A stretch of 64,000 nt of DNA, taken from Dillenia suffruticosa. Lineage: Eukaryota; Streptophyta; Magnoliopsida; Dilleniales; Dilleniaceae. The stretch is taken from contig JAVTVX010000010.1 of assembly GCA_033439265.1 (NCBI GenBank), positions 15,903,490 to 15,967,489 on the forward strand, read 5' to 3'. Every line of letters starts with the position of its first letter. The first letter of the stretch is position 1. Position numbers and translations under genes: made by a program. This document shows positions 45,391 to 55,946 of this stretch, in pieces. The notes under the pieces are model-generated. The model had not been told where the DNA came from, did no database searches, and saw nothing but the letters and a program-made list of their open reading frames with translations.

Positions 45391-48300
45391 ATGGTTCAGA
45401 TGAAGGAATTGTATCCTTTTTTTACTTTCTCTTTTTTTTTTTAAATGACAAGAAGATTTCAAATTTCTTGTTGGTTTTTTTTTTCTTTTTTAAATTAGAT
45501 AGTTGTAGGTTGATCTATATTTCAAACTTGATTTTTTTTTATGCATCCGATGTTCTATTGTTTTCTGTCATGTAATTTTCTTTCATTTGCAACTAATTTT
45601 TCTGCATCTTTGCCATTTCTTGATGCCCAATTTCGTCTTGTTAACAATTGATCGTTGTTTTGTTAGGTTCCACATTAACTTGGGATTTCTACCGTGACAA
45701 GGTTGTTTAGGTCTATTTTTCTAAATTTTAACTTTTGCAAGTTTTCGGGTGATTTAATGTGTTTGTTGGTCCTCCTTGACTTGAGTTTCGTTGTTGGGGG
45801 GGCCTTGTTTTGAAGCCGAATTGTTATGCCTATGTCGTTGGACGAGGTAAAAGGAATACCTTTGACTTCAATGATTGAATGCCACAGCTATAACGTTGTT
45901 GGCAATAAAATGGCTAAAGACTACTTTTTTCTTACCTTTTGTGGGGCGTCTGCAGTATCGCGTAGCACAGAGGTTCATGGTTGCAAAAATGCAGCAAAAG
46001 CACACAAAGGGAAATGAAGGGGTGGAGGTTCTAGAGAACAGACCCTTTGAGGATGAGACGTTTGGAAAGGGGCAATACACGTCTAAAATTTATCGTCTGC
46101 AAAGGTAAATTTTTGTTCTTGATTCATCACTTGTGCAATTTGGATTGTAAAAGAGTAATGGGGGATAGAATCATATACGAAGTTGTTGTCTCCAAGCTTG
46201 AATGATTTAGTTGCAAATGCAGTTTGCAAAAAAAAATAATATTAAGATAAAATAAAATAACAGTGGAATCCTCCACACACCTCAGTTATATAGTATAAGG
46301 GAATGCACTTTGTCATGTGCCTACCTTTTTTTTTTGGGCTCCATTACAAGGCAATGCTCTTTACAAGAAGGAAATCAGTTGTGAGGGCTTGAAACCCCGC
46401 TGGACCAAGAGGCCGGTGTTATGACCCTGCTTTTGACATATGCATTTACTCTTTTGTCGTCTTTGAGTCTTGAAGTATCTGTCATACATGCCTCATTAAT
46501 ATTAGACACTGTAGTTAGGAAGACATATGCATGTACTCTTTTGACATGCATTTGCTCCCTCCTTCGTGTACCTTTGAAATTTCTAACTAACAACTGAATT
46601 GGTACCTCCATTCTAGACATTCACAACATTTACAAGCTGCAGTTCTATTCAAGACCTGAATTGCCATTACATTGACAAAATTAGTCTTTTTCAGCAAAGT
46701 TCCTACTTGGCTTACAACTTTTGCTCCGGCTGATGCCCTTATCATAGAAGAGGAAGCCTGGAATGCCTACCCAAAATGCAAAGCAGGTTTGCCTAATCTG
46801 CTTTTTATATCAACTTGCATTTTGTTTTCGGTCTACAAACTTGTTCTGACATATTTTTCATGGCATTGGTTGCAATATGGCTTAGTTCTGAAGGTAATCT
46901 TCCCCTCTCTTTGATTGAAATAGCTTAGACAGCATTTTAGAAAGCAGAGAATAATAACTAATCTTTTTGCTTCTTGACAGTGTCCATACTTTACGAAGTT
47001 CAGTCTTACAATTGAAACTGTTCACGTGGCCGACAAGGGACAGTCAGAAAATGTATGTTCATTAAACTTTAAGTATTCCTGTTGGGATTTTGCCGAGATT
47101 TTATTACGTTGTGGAGGACTAGATGGTATTTACTGTTAGCTGCAACATAAAACCTACCATATTAGTTGCGGAATGGTGAATTACCATTCTTTGTTCTCCG
47201 TTCTGTCCAACAATTGACTGAGTATTCAGTGATTCAGGTTCACAATTTAAATGAAGAACAACTAGCAGCCAGGCAAGTAGAATTTCTTGATATAGCTTTG
47301 CCCGCAAAGGACTCTTGGAGTTATGTGGTTGGGGCTAGCAGCATAGATTTCTCAAGATTTAAATCTGCAAAGTCTGGCCGTGGTCCACTTACAGTCGGCT
47401 GGCAGGTTTAAATCTTCTCTTTCAATAAATTTTATATTTGTACACAACCATGAAAAATCTGCATAGTTATTCTCGACAGATTAATATTCTTCTTAGTGGT
47501 ATCCTGAAGATTGCATGCCACCAATCTTTCAGTAAGTTTTATATTTGCAGCACAATCACCAAGAGGACACAACCATGAAAAATTTGTGTAGTTATTCTAG
47601 ACAAATTAATATTCTTCTTGGTGGTATCCTGATGGCACGCCACCGATCATTCTGTGGATAGTTCTTTCTTATTTCCTGAGATTTGCCTACAATGGTCTAG
47701 ACTGAATATGTGAAAAGATCGCAGTGATGTGTCATATAATGAATATTGGATTTATACTGGTGTATTTCTTTGGTAACCATTGTGTTTCCTAATGAACTTT
47801 AATGTAGCATTTAGATTTGCATTGTCTTGATAACTCTGTGTCATGAGTAGTTTAATGTAGCATTTAGGTTTTGCATTGCCTTAACTATTGTGTTGTATGA
47901 CTTGATGCAGGATAGATGTGATCCTGTCATGACTGCTTACAAATTAGTCACAATTGATGCACCATACTGGGGTTTTGGGTACCGACTTGAGCAGGCATTG
48001 CTAGCGGTATTATTTCTTGGACTTCTTGTATAATTTAAGATGCCACTTTATGAAATTAAAAAGGAAAAAAAAAGTCGGTGACTTCCAAATTTTAGAAGTT
48101 TTACCTCCAATGATATACACCATCTTTTAGCTTCCCATATTGAATGATATGCGGTTCCTGTGCAAATTTCGTGGCTAACTTGTCAGGCAGTGAGAACATA
48201 TTAAATGTTTATATTAATCTCTAAATATCTTTTGTAGGGTGAAAGGGCACTTTTCCTAGAAAGTCATCGGAACTGTTTTGGGTGGATAGATGAGTGGTTT

Positions 48301-49379
48301 GGGATGACACTCAAACAGGTATTTGAGCTTGAACAACAAATCATTACTTCGTTAAATCAGGTAAGAAGAGGTTACACTCCTGGGCATACAAATTGGATAT
48401 TTAATATGATTAGTTAACATGTGCACTTTGCTACAGTTCTATAATATATGATCAATCCATGTCATGCCAGTCATCTGACTCTTTAACTTCATATATTGCT
48501 TCTTGCCATTTCGTGCTTTCATACTGTGGCATTGCTCATCTATGATAGTTCCCATGTTGTGCATCATTTATAGAATATATACAAGTAAGATATGTTTACT
48601 GGTTGGCCTCCATTAATATGGAATCAATGCTTTCATTTATCCAGACTATGTTGGGGCACCGGATTACTTCTCTTTGTATTGCTCTTATCTCTTAAAGAAC
48701 AAATATTGACTTGACTTTCCATGGATTGCACCATGAAGAAGGGAAGCCTGATTCTTGTAGTTGTGTTCTTTTATCTAATTTGGTGGTTGTATTACTTATG
48801 GGTACTGGTTGTAATAGTATCCGGAGAAACTTAGTATGTTGGTAAAGGTGCTTGCATCTGTAGTTAACATCTTGGATTCAATTCTTTGACACAACCTCTT
48901 CTTTATTAAATGGGGGTAGGACTTTTTCATATTACCTATCCTAGATTCCATGTATCGAGTGGAACTTGTGCTTCAGGCACAGGCTGACATTTTTACTAGT
49001 AGAAATAGCAGTTATTGCCTGCATTTGTAATGTTTAGGAGTGTCACTTTTATATCATAAATCTGCTGAGCACAGATGTCCCGTTTTTGTTGCTTTTCCCA
49101 GGTTCATGTTAGAATGTCATTTGATCAAATCATCGAAAACAGGCAATGCCAATAATGTTCATCCAATTAGTCTACAACAGGGTGTTAGAAAGTCACTTTA
49201 TCACCTGCTGAATTTTATTGCCTTAAAAGGATTTATGATGTCTTTGGATGCCATCTGACCTGAATTCTTCTTCTATGGAATGGACACAGCAAATTCGGAA
49301 TCCAAAAAATGAGGATGAGGAAGAAGATCCGGATCTAGAATGCGAGGCTGATAATGAAGGCATCCATATCAAAAGCTAA
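45391..49379 (+). CDS. class I phosphatidylinositol transfer protein (StART-like PITP)
   Basis: Ten exons join in phase to 282 residues: 45391-45410, 45816-45846, 45956-46104, 46695-46786, 46886-46893 (8 nt), 46981-47052, 47238-47405, 47911-48006, 48238-48360 and 49290-49379. The protein matches animal PITP alpha/beta along its length. Family landmarks: MVQMKEFRIVMPMSLDEYRV; EGVEVLENRPFED; GKGQYTSKIY; TFAPADALIIEEEAWNAYP (LAPEGALNIHEKAWNAYP in animals); SIDFSRFKSAKSGRGPL; MTAYKLVTIDAPYWGFG; GWIDEWFGMTL. Class I PITPs shuttle phosphatidylinositol and phosphatidylcholine between membranes in the cytosol. An acidic tail (NEDEEEDPDLECEA) replaces the animal C-terminus. All splice sites are GT-AG. 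The first two coding exons are very short (20 and 31 nt), so gene predictors may miss them. No lesion was seen. Confidence 0.93.
47428..47656. repeat. tandem duplication in PITP intron 7
   Basis: Two copies of about 105-120 bases, 47428-47531 and 47534-47656, share TTTTATATTTG, ACACAACCATGAAAAAT, TAGTTATTCT, AGATTAATATTCTTCTT-type and GGTATCCTGA. The duplication lies in an intron and has no coding effect. Confidence 0.8.
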
Positions 49380-51328
49380 TGTGAGAAGAAAAGGCTTGCT
49401 ATTGCTTTTCTACATTCTGAGAAAAATCTTACTCGTGATATTTCCCTTGAGTACTTACCAATTTTATAGACAAAATAGAGACGGGACAATAGCATATTTG
49501 ACTTGATAGGTCTATATAAACATGTAATTCAATTATTTGTAAAAATCTGAATTCTGACAGAAATGCAGTCATTGCTGTAATTCAGATTTCAGGGTATCAT
49601 CTATTTATTTTATTATGGAATTGAAGGTCATTTGAATAACATGCTTTGATCTTCTTTGCGGAACTTGGTGGCAGCTTGGTATCAAATGAAAAATTACTCC
49701 AATTCATTTAAAATGAATTGAATCATGAAATTCATTAATCTTTAAAACTCTCTATTTAATATTAATTATGTTAGAATGGTAATTGAAAAGTGATGAATCC
49801 CGTAAATTTTTTAAAGTTTATCCGTAAATTCCATCTTTTTTTTTTTTTAATTTGAAAATTTATGGTATTTACGGAGTTAAAAATATGATTTTATTTTTAT
49901 TTTTATTTAAATTATTTTTAAATAATATAATTTAAATTTGAAAATAAACTCTAAAAAGAATAGAGTTGATTTTGATTTAAGAAGGGCAAATGAGTCTCGT
50001 TCTTGTCTCCAGACGAAAATCAACGAAACCCTCCTACATCAACATTACAAACATCCCCATTTTGGGATTTTAATGTCCGTTTATACTTCATATTTCTACA
50101 GTTATATATCAACAAAAATTCAAAATTTAAGCATTGCTATTTGGGAAAATTTTTTCAAAACTAATAAACAAAATTGGATTAAAGAATAATTTTTATGGAA
50201 ATAATTTTTACAAAAATAAATGTTGTTTCTTAAATTAGTACTCTCCTGCCATGTTCTTTTCTTAGTATAAATCAAGAAATTCACTCTTTTTCATTTAAAA
50301 AAAAATTATTATTATAAAATTAAGGAATTTGTCATTATTATTATTATTATTATTATAAAAAATAGAATTACCTAGATATGAATGAAAAACTTGCGTATCT
50401 GTGTTGGCCATTTTAAATTTGAAAAATGCACCGCGGACGGGGGTGCGTAGCGCGCATTTGTACAAGATCGTATTCCCCGATTATACGATTATAAATTAGA
50501 AACCCAATCTCTCTCTCTCTCTCTCTCTCGGAAGACGGAAAGTGATGTAACTGCGGCCGCACAGTTTGGATTCTTCTTGTCCGAAGGTAATTATCGCTTG
50601 CTTTGATCGATCTGAAAATTGGTGTTCAAGTGGTTTGCATTCAGTGCGGAGACGAAGGTACTTAAAATTGAGATTAACGTTAGATTCCTGTGTTTATACT
50701 CTTATCTTTACCTAGTGCACCACAACTGCTTGTCGATTTGCTTCTGTGATTTTTTTTTTTTTGTGTTTTTATCTGCTTTTGATAAAATTGAGGTTATTTT
50801 TTCTACGTTGAGTTGTGAATTTTAGTCTCTTCTGCTGTCGAATCACTACACACGAAATGTTTGATACTTATTCTCTAACATTCGGTTCACGAACAGTCGT
50901 AACTTTGGAACAGTTGTTCCCCAAGCATATAGTTAACTTGGTATTCATAGACACTGAGCACCGGAAGTTTTCTCAAATTTTGGACACACAGCATTGATTT
51001 CAATCAGTATGCATGTCTGATGACTTTGTCCTGTCATGGACGATGTACAATAAGTGCCCCCACATTGTTTTCCTTTTGAACAATCTGCCCATGTCAAAGG
51101 CAGAGGATGCATGATATAAGTCCCAAAACAATCTCTTCTCCTCGGTGTCTTGATGGACACTCTAAGGTAGGCATGCACTGCTTTGGAGCCTTTATTTAAG
51201 CACATGCTTTTGTACGATCACATGTTTCTTTGTCTCGCTAAGAGATAGTACATTTGTTTAAGATAAGCTGAATCTCTAGCATGTTTGAGCTATTTAATGA
51301 TTGTCATTTACTTGTTATTTTGAAGGAT
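49380..51328. other. intergenic and leader of SEN2-like copy 1
   Basis: AT-rich DNA with a (TTA)n run at 50335-50356 and a (CT)n tract at 50511-50530. A likely untranslated exon ends at GTCCGAAG|GTAATT (about 50586), and the acceptor TTTTGAAG| at 51325 lies four bases before the SEN2-like start codon. Copy 1 therefore kept its promoter region. The intron-like stretch 50590-51320 has no recognisable gene. Confidence 0.45.
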
Positions 51329-52058
51329 ATGGGCCCCAGATGGAAAGGGAAGAATGCAGAAGCTCAAGCACTTGCAGATCCTATATCAAAGATAGTCTCA
51401 CCACCTTATACTTCTCTGATCCGATCAGATTCTCGTGCATTACTATCTGGCAATGATACACGTCTCAAGGCTAATTCTGAGCAAGCCAACCTTCTTATTC
51501 GATCATGTTTTGGGCTGCCCATCTGGCACAGCATGACTGCTGACTCAGATAAACAATGGTTTCAGCTGGGTTTCGAGGAAGCCTTTCTCATGTGCTATTC
51601 CTTAAGATGCATTAACATTGCGGGAGAAGATAATTGTCCTTAAAATGCTGAGGAAGTATGGCAGTATGTGAAATCTTGTAGTCAATCATTCCCTTATTTA
51701 TACAAGGGTTACTTACATCTTAGATCAAAGAATTGGGTGGTCAGGCCAGGATTGCAGTATGGAGGGAACTTTGTCGCATACCGCCACCATCAATCTTTTG
51801 TTCATCCTGAGTATGTTGTACTTGTTTCATTGGAAGAAAATGGTGATGCTAATGGGAGATTAAGGGTCTGGTCTGATTTGCAACAGTGCGGTTCGACTTT
51901 CTGGTGGTGTTGCAAAGACATTGTTGGTTCTTCACATCCATAAACATGGCCAAGGTGACAGCTCAACATCATTCTTGACGGGATCTAATGTTGATGAGCT
52001 TACAATTACTGTATGGAGTGCAGAACAAAGTTGTGAGGATCTCGGAAAAACAAAGTAA
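51329..52058 (+). pseudogene. tRNA-splicing endonuclease SEN2-like pseudogene, copy 1
   Basis: This retains most of a plant SEN2-type catalytic subunit, which cleaves the 5' splice site of intron-containing tRNA precursors. Readable parts: MGPRWKGKNAEAQALADPIS, CFGLPIWHSMTADSDKQWFQLGFEEAF (split here: KQWFQLGFEEAFLMCYSL), HLRSKNWVVRPGLQYGGNF, and VAYRHHQSFVHPEYVVLV, which carries the Tyr and His expected of the active site. The expected Lys sits in GGVAKTLLVLHIH, but in a different frame. Lesions: TAA at 51641-51643 (NCP-stop-NAEEVW) and a frameshift at about 51881-51885 (SDLQ|SAVRLSGG). After the shift the sequence stays open to TAA 52056-52058. The gene is recent enough to read easily but cannot make a full protein. 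Confidence 0.88.
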
Positions 52059-53175
52059 GAGTACATTTGTTTTGTGTATTGAATATGTTTACCTGAAGGT
52101 GATTATCTTTTTATTTTTAAGCGATACTGCCATATGTGGTACAAGAAAATGGCATGGCATAGGTCCAAAAGAGAGAAATGATTAAAATTATGACAAAAGG
52201 TGGAAGTACTAATGCATTTAAGGAGTGTAAAGTTGCAGCGCTTTTGGTTCCCTTGGTTTGACATGTTGCATTTGGTATTCTTTAGATGCATTCTTCAAGT
52301 GATATGGGCCAACTAAATAAAACAATCCTTCTACTTTCTTTTAATTGAGACAGGTGAGATGTGCCTACCAAGAACATTCACTTCTGCATAGGAAGACGGA
52401 AGAAACCTCAGATGCTTAGAAAAAGAATATGAATGAGTTAAAAGCCTGCACCTTTGACATTGCTCCTCAAACGAACCAACAGATGAGATGTGCTAATTAA
52501 GAAGAAACACTTTCTTCTAAAAAAGAAGTCATTTTGGAGTGAACAAGACTCAGATGCTGACACAGAGAGCATCTGAAAAAGCCAAGGTAAAGGTCCACAT
52601 TTCTTATGCTGCTGCTGGAATGGATTAAACTAAACTGGAATTTTGATGCTTGAGGATTTATTATACCCCCTAACTTTTCTATCCTGCACTCCATTTATCT
52701 GGTCACTTAATACATAACAGATAGCATCTTATTTCTCATTCCTTAGTTTTTATATATATGTTATGAATAGCTTACAAGAGCATATGGAATACTTTATCAC
52801 TGTTCTGTAATTCAAAATTGTCTTGCATTGTGTAGTTTCGAGTGCATCACGTTTTCCTCATATTTCCTGGTGTACACTCCACCTGCACACACATTCCTAC
52901 TCTCCAGAGAAGCATGTGAAGTGCATGAAATTGATCCGTGTTTGGATGTATCCTGTCTGTTGGTCTAAAATTTTTCACTTGTTATCCACAACCAAAAGTT
53001 CGCTGTTTTTAGTTCGTTTGGCTTTTCAATTCTCTTGTGAATTGTACTTTGGAGTTCCAATTTCATTTATATAGAAAATGTGATTAAATTTGTAATTATT
53101 TATCGGAAGACTTTTTAATTACCAAAAACAATATTCTAGAGTTTTTTGTGTGCTCTTGCAAAGAATTCTGTTCTA

Positions 53176-53310
53176 CCAAACGCTCTTGGGTCCAATGCTA
53201 CCAAAATGCTCCTCTTTTGACATGAGGTCTCAGGTTAGAACCTCCATCCCCCATCCCCACTCCCTTAAGGTGATGCCCTCCTTTGTAACCAACAATAAAA
53301 AAATAAAAAA
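53176..53310 (+). mobile_element. short SINE-like retroposon with 16-bp target-site duplication
   Basis: A body of about 135 bases ends in an A-rich tail (AACAATAAAAAAATAAAAAA). It is flanked by perfect 16-base direct repeats, AAAGAATTCTGTTCTA, at 53160-53175 and 53311-53326. It contains GGTCTCAGGTTAGAACCTCC, which resembles a polymerase III B box (GGTTCGANTCC). The A box is weak. It sits between the two SEN2-like copies. Confidence 0.8.
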
Positions 53311-53373
53311 AAAGAATTCTGTTCTAGGTTTTAAAAAATTATAATAATCTTAAAAACTATGCATTCGAAGGAT

Positions 53374-54058
53374 ATGGGGCTAAGATGGAAGGGGGGAATG
53401 CAAAAGGCCAAAACCTTGCCAATCCCATTAAAAGATAGTCTTACAGCTTCAATCTTCTCTAGTTCAATCAGATTTTCGTGCATTACTCTTTGGGCCTATT
53501 GCACTTCCTCAACTAGATTCTGCACCAACCAATATTATCCATGCATGTTTTGGAGGATACTGCTGTACTGCTGAGAAGATAAAGAATGGTTGCTGCTGGG
53601 TATGGAGGAAAGGTGTCATTCATTAAGATGTGTTAAGGTTGTAGGTAAAGATAATTGTCCTAAAGATTATGATGTGGAATGGTGCTGTATGAAATTTCAT
53701 AATCCAATGTTCCCTTATCCATACAAGGTTTATACACCACTGAGAATTGGGTGGTTAGGCGGGGTTCCCCATTTGGTGTGGACTTTGTTGCCTGTTGTCA
53801 TCATCTCTCTTTGGTTCACTCTGAGTATGCCGTGCTTGTAAGAAAATGACAACACTAATGGGAGACTAAGTTCTGGTCTGGCTTGCACTATGCAATTCGA
53901 CGTTCTGGCAGTGTTGGATAGGCATTGTTGGTTCTTCACATCAATAAAAACAGCCAAAGTAAGGGCATGCCTCCATCTGTTGGGGGAAACAGTGTTGATG
54001 AGCACACAAATACAAAATAGAGTGCAGAACAAAATTGTGAGGATCTGAAACAAAGTAA
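53374..54058 (+). pseudogene. tRNA-splicing endonuclease SEN2-like pseudogene, copy 2
   Basis: A second, more decayed tandem copy of 51329-52058. It starts in the same context (CGAAGGATATGG) and reads MGLRWKGG, then shifts frame. It is recognisable again at SLRCVKVVGKDNCPK, FPYPYKVYTPLR, GVPHLVWTLLP (copy 1: RPGLQYGGNF region) and, in another frame, CCHHLSLVHSEYAVLV, with the expected His. Frameshifts separate nearly every block. The homology continues beyond the coding part, to about 55000. Confidence 0.85.
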
Positions 54059-55374
54059 GAATAAATTCTTCATTATCCAGATGTGGTTATGATTAAATGT
54101 GATTTTCATAGTTGGTACCTTTCCACATAAATGCCAACTCGGTATAGAAAATGTGGGGCTCCAGAGCTTTTGTTTCTCTTGGTCTGACATGTTGCAATTG
54201 GTATTTGTTTATATGCACATCCTCCCAGTTCAACAGGCCAAATGGAGTGGTTCTACTTTCTTTGAATTGAGACTGATGAGATGTACTAGTGAAGAAGAGG
54301 CACATTCTTCTAAGTCACTTTCTTCTGCATACAAATATGAACAAGTTAAGATGCTGGTGTCTAATGCTGCTGCTCAAAGTTAGAGAAGGATGAGATGTGC
54401 TACCCAGGAATAATCACGTTTTTCTATATATGAATCATTTTGAACTGAGCAGGACTCAGATGCTTGCATACTGAATCTGGACAAGCCGAGGTAAAGGTTC
54501 AATCTTTGATATCTGCTGCTACTTGAATCGATAGATTGAATATAAGATGCCTGTACAGTTAAAACCCCTCCTTTAAATTTTCTATGCATATTTTGTCTAC
54601 CCTGCGATTAATTATCAATCTAGTCATAACCACGTAATGCATTTTTACTAAGAGATCGCATCCTCTTCCACGTTTCTTAGTTTTTACAGTCATGTTGGAA
54701 ACAGCTTACGAGAGCATTTGCTAGTTATGCCATTTCAAAAATGCGTTGCAGTCTATTGTTTTAAGGGCACCCTATCTTCCTTACATGCCTTTGTGGAGAC
54801 CGCATGTGCACCCACATTCCTAAATTTGCACACATGCATGTGAAGTGCATGAAGTTGGACCATGCTTGGATGCATCCCGTCGGTGTGGGAGCATTGGCTT
54901 CTCCTACCAATAAGCCATCCTCAGAAAGCAAGAGCCATTTTGTCGCAAAAAATATGTTGATTTTTTGCTTGTGGGAGCTTTTCAATTCTCTTGCGGATTC
55001 CACTTTGGAGAGTTTCTTTTCCCTTTTTTAGTTGGCATTGCATAGGAGGCAAAACTCCAACTCTAAACCAAACCATTATAACAGGTAAAGTTTTCGAGTG
55101 TATTTAAATGACCATCTGAGCAAACTTTTAGTCTTCACTTTGCTGGGTTTCAATAGCATTTATACTGCAATGCTGTATCTGTAAGCTCAATTTTCTTCAA
55201 TACATGGAAAGTTTATCCATTCTTCATAGTGTGCAAGCAAACTTTTAACAGCATAAATCAAAACCACTCCTCCCACTTATAAAATAGACCAAAACATATA
55301 AAATAGACCTAAACATAAGCACAAGTCCCCAATTCCAAAATCTTACATAAGTTAAACCTCTAAGTAAAAGGAAA
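54059..55374. other. 3' part of the SEN2 duplication and intergenic
   Basis: Up to about 55030 this is the duplicated 3' flank of SEN2-like copy 2. From there to 55374 lies the 3' side of the tetraspanin gene, with no other feature seen. Confidence 0.5.
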
Positions 55375-55898
55375 CTACAGCTGAAATGGGCTAGGTTTTG
55401 CCTTTGTCATCCTAGTCTCGCCATAGGGTTCATCATTGTCTATTCTCCGGTTGTTCCTGAAAGCTGCCCATCCAATCACATAGACAATAACTAGAATGAT
55501 TAACACCACAATGTTTATGACAGAGGCCTTCCTCCAACTCTTCTTCAAGCTTGCTAGCACACCAGCTTTGCAAGAGTCACAGGAGTAGCAAAGTTGCTCT
55601 TGGTCATTGCTCCAACGACTACAATCAAGGTTGCTTGGGGTCATCCCCGTACCGGGATTCCATTCTGTCTCATTGACGTAGACATAGCCACACTCTGTTG
55701 GGGGCTTGCAACATCCAGACTACAAAGGCATTATTAACAAAAATTTTTTTACTTTCAGAAGTCAAAAATGATTATAAAATTAAAATAAAAATAAACAGTC
55801 CATGTCAAAAACATGTGGTGGCATAAGTTGCTAGCTTCTGAATGAGAAAAGTAGCGGGATGTTTTTACATTATTGAGTCAGCCATGCCCACTATTCTC

Positions 55899-55946
<48 letters not shown>

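Larger units (their letters stand above)
51320..55030. repeat. tandem duplication carrying the two SEN2-like pseudogenes
   Basis: Copy 1 (about 51320-53050) and copy 2 (about 53365-55030) match in order through the coding part and the DNA after it: GATGAGATGTGCTA near 52485 and 54390, GACTCAGATGCT near 52550 and 54455, AAGTGCATGAA near 52920 and 54845, and TTTTCAATTCTCTTG near 53025 and 54980. The duplicated unit is therefore about 1.7 kb and includes 3' flanking sequence. Confidence 0.8.
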
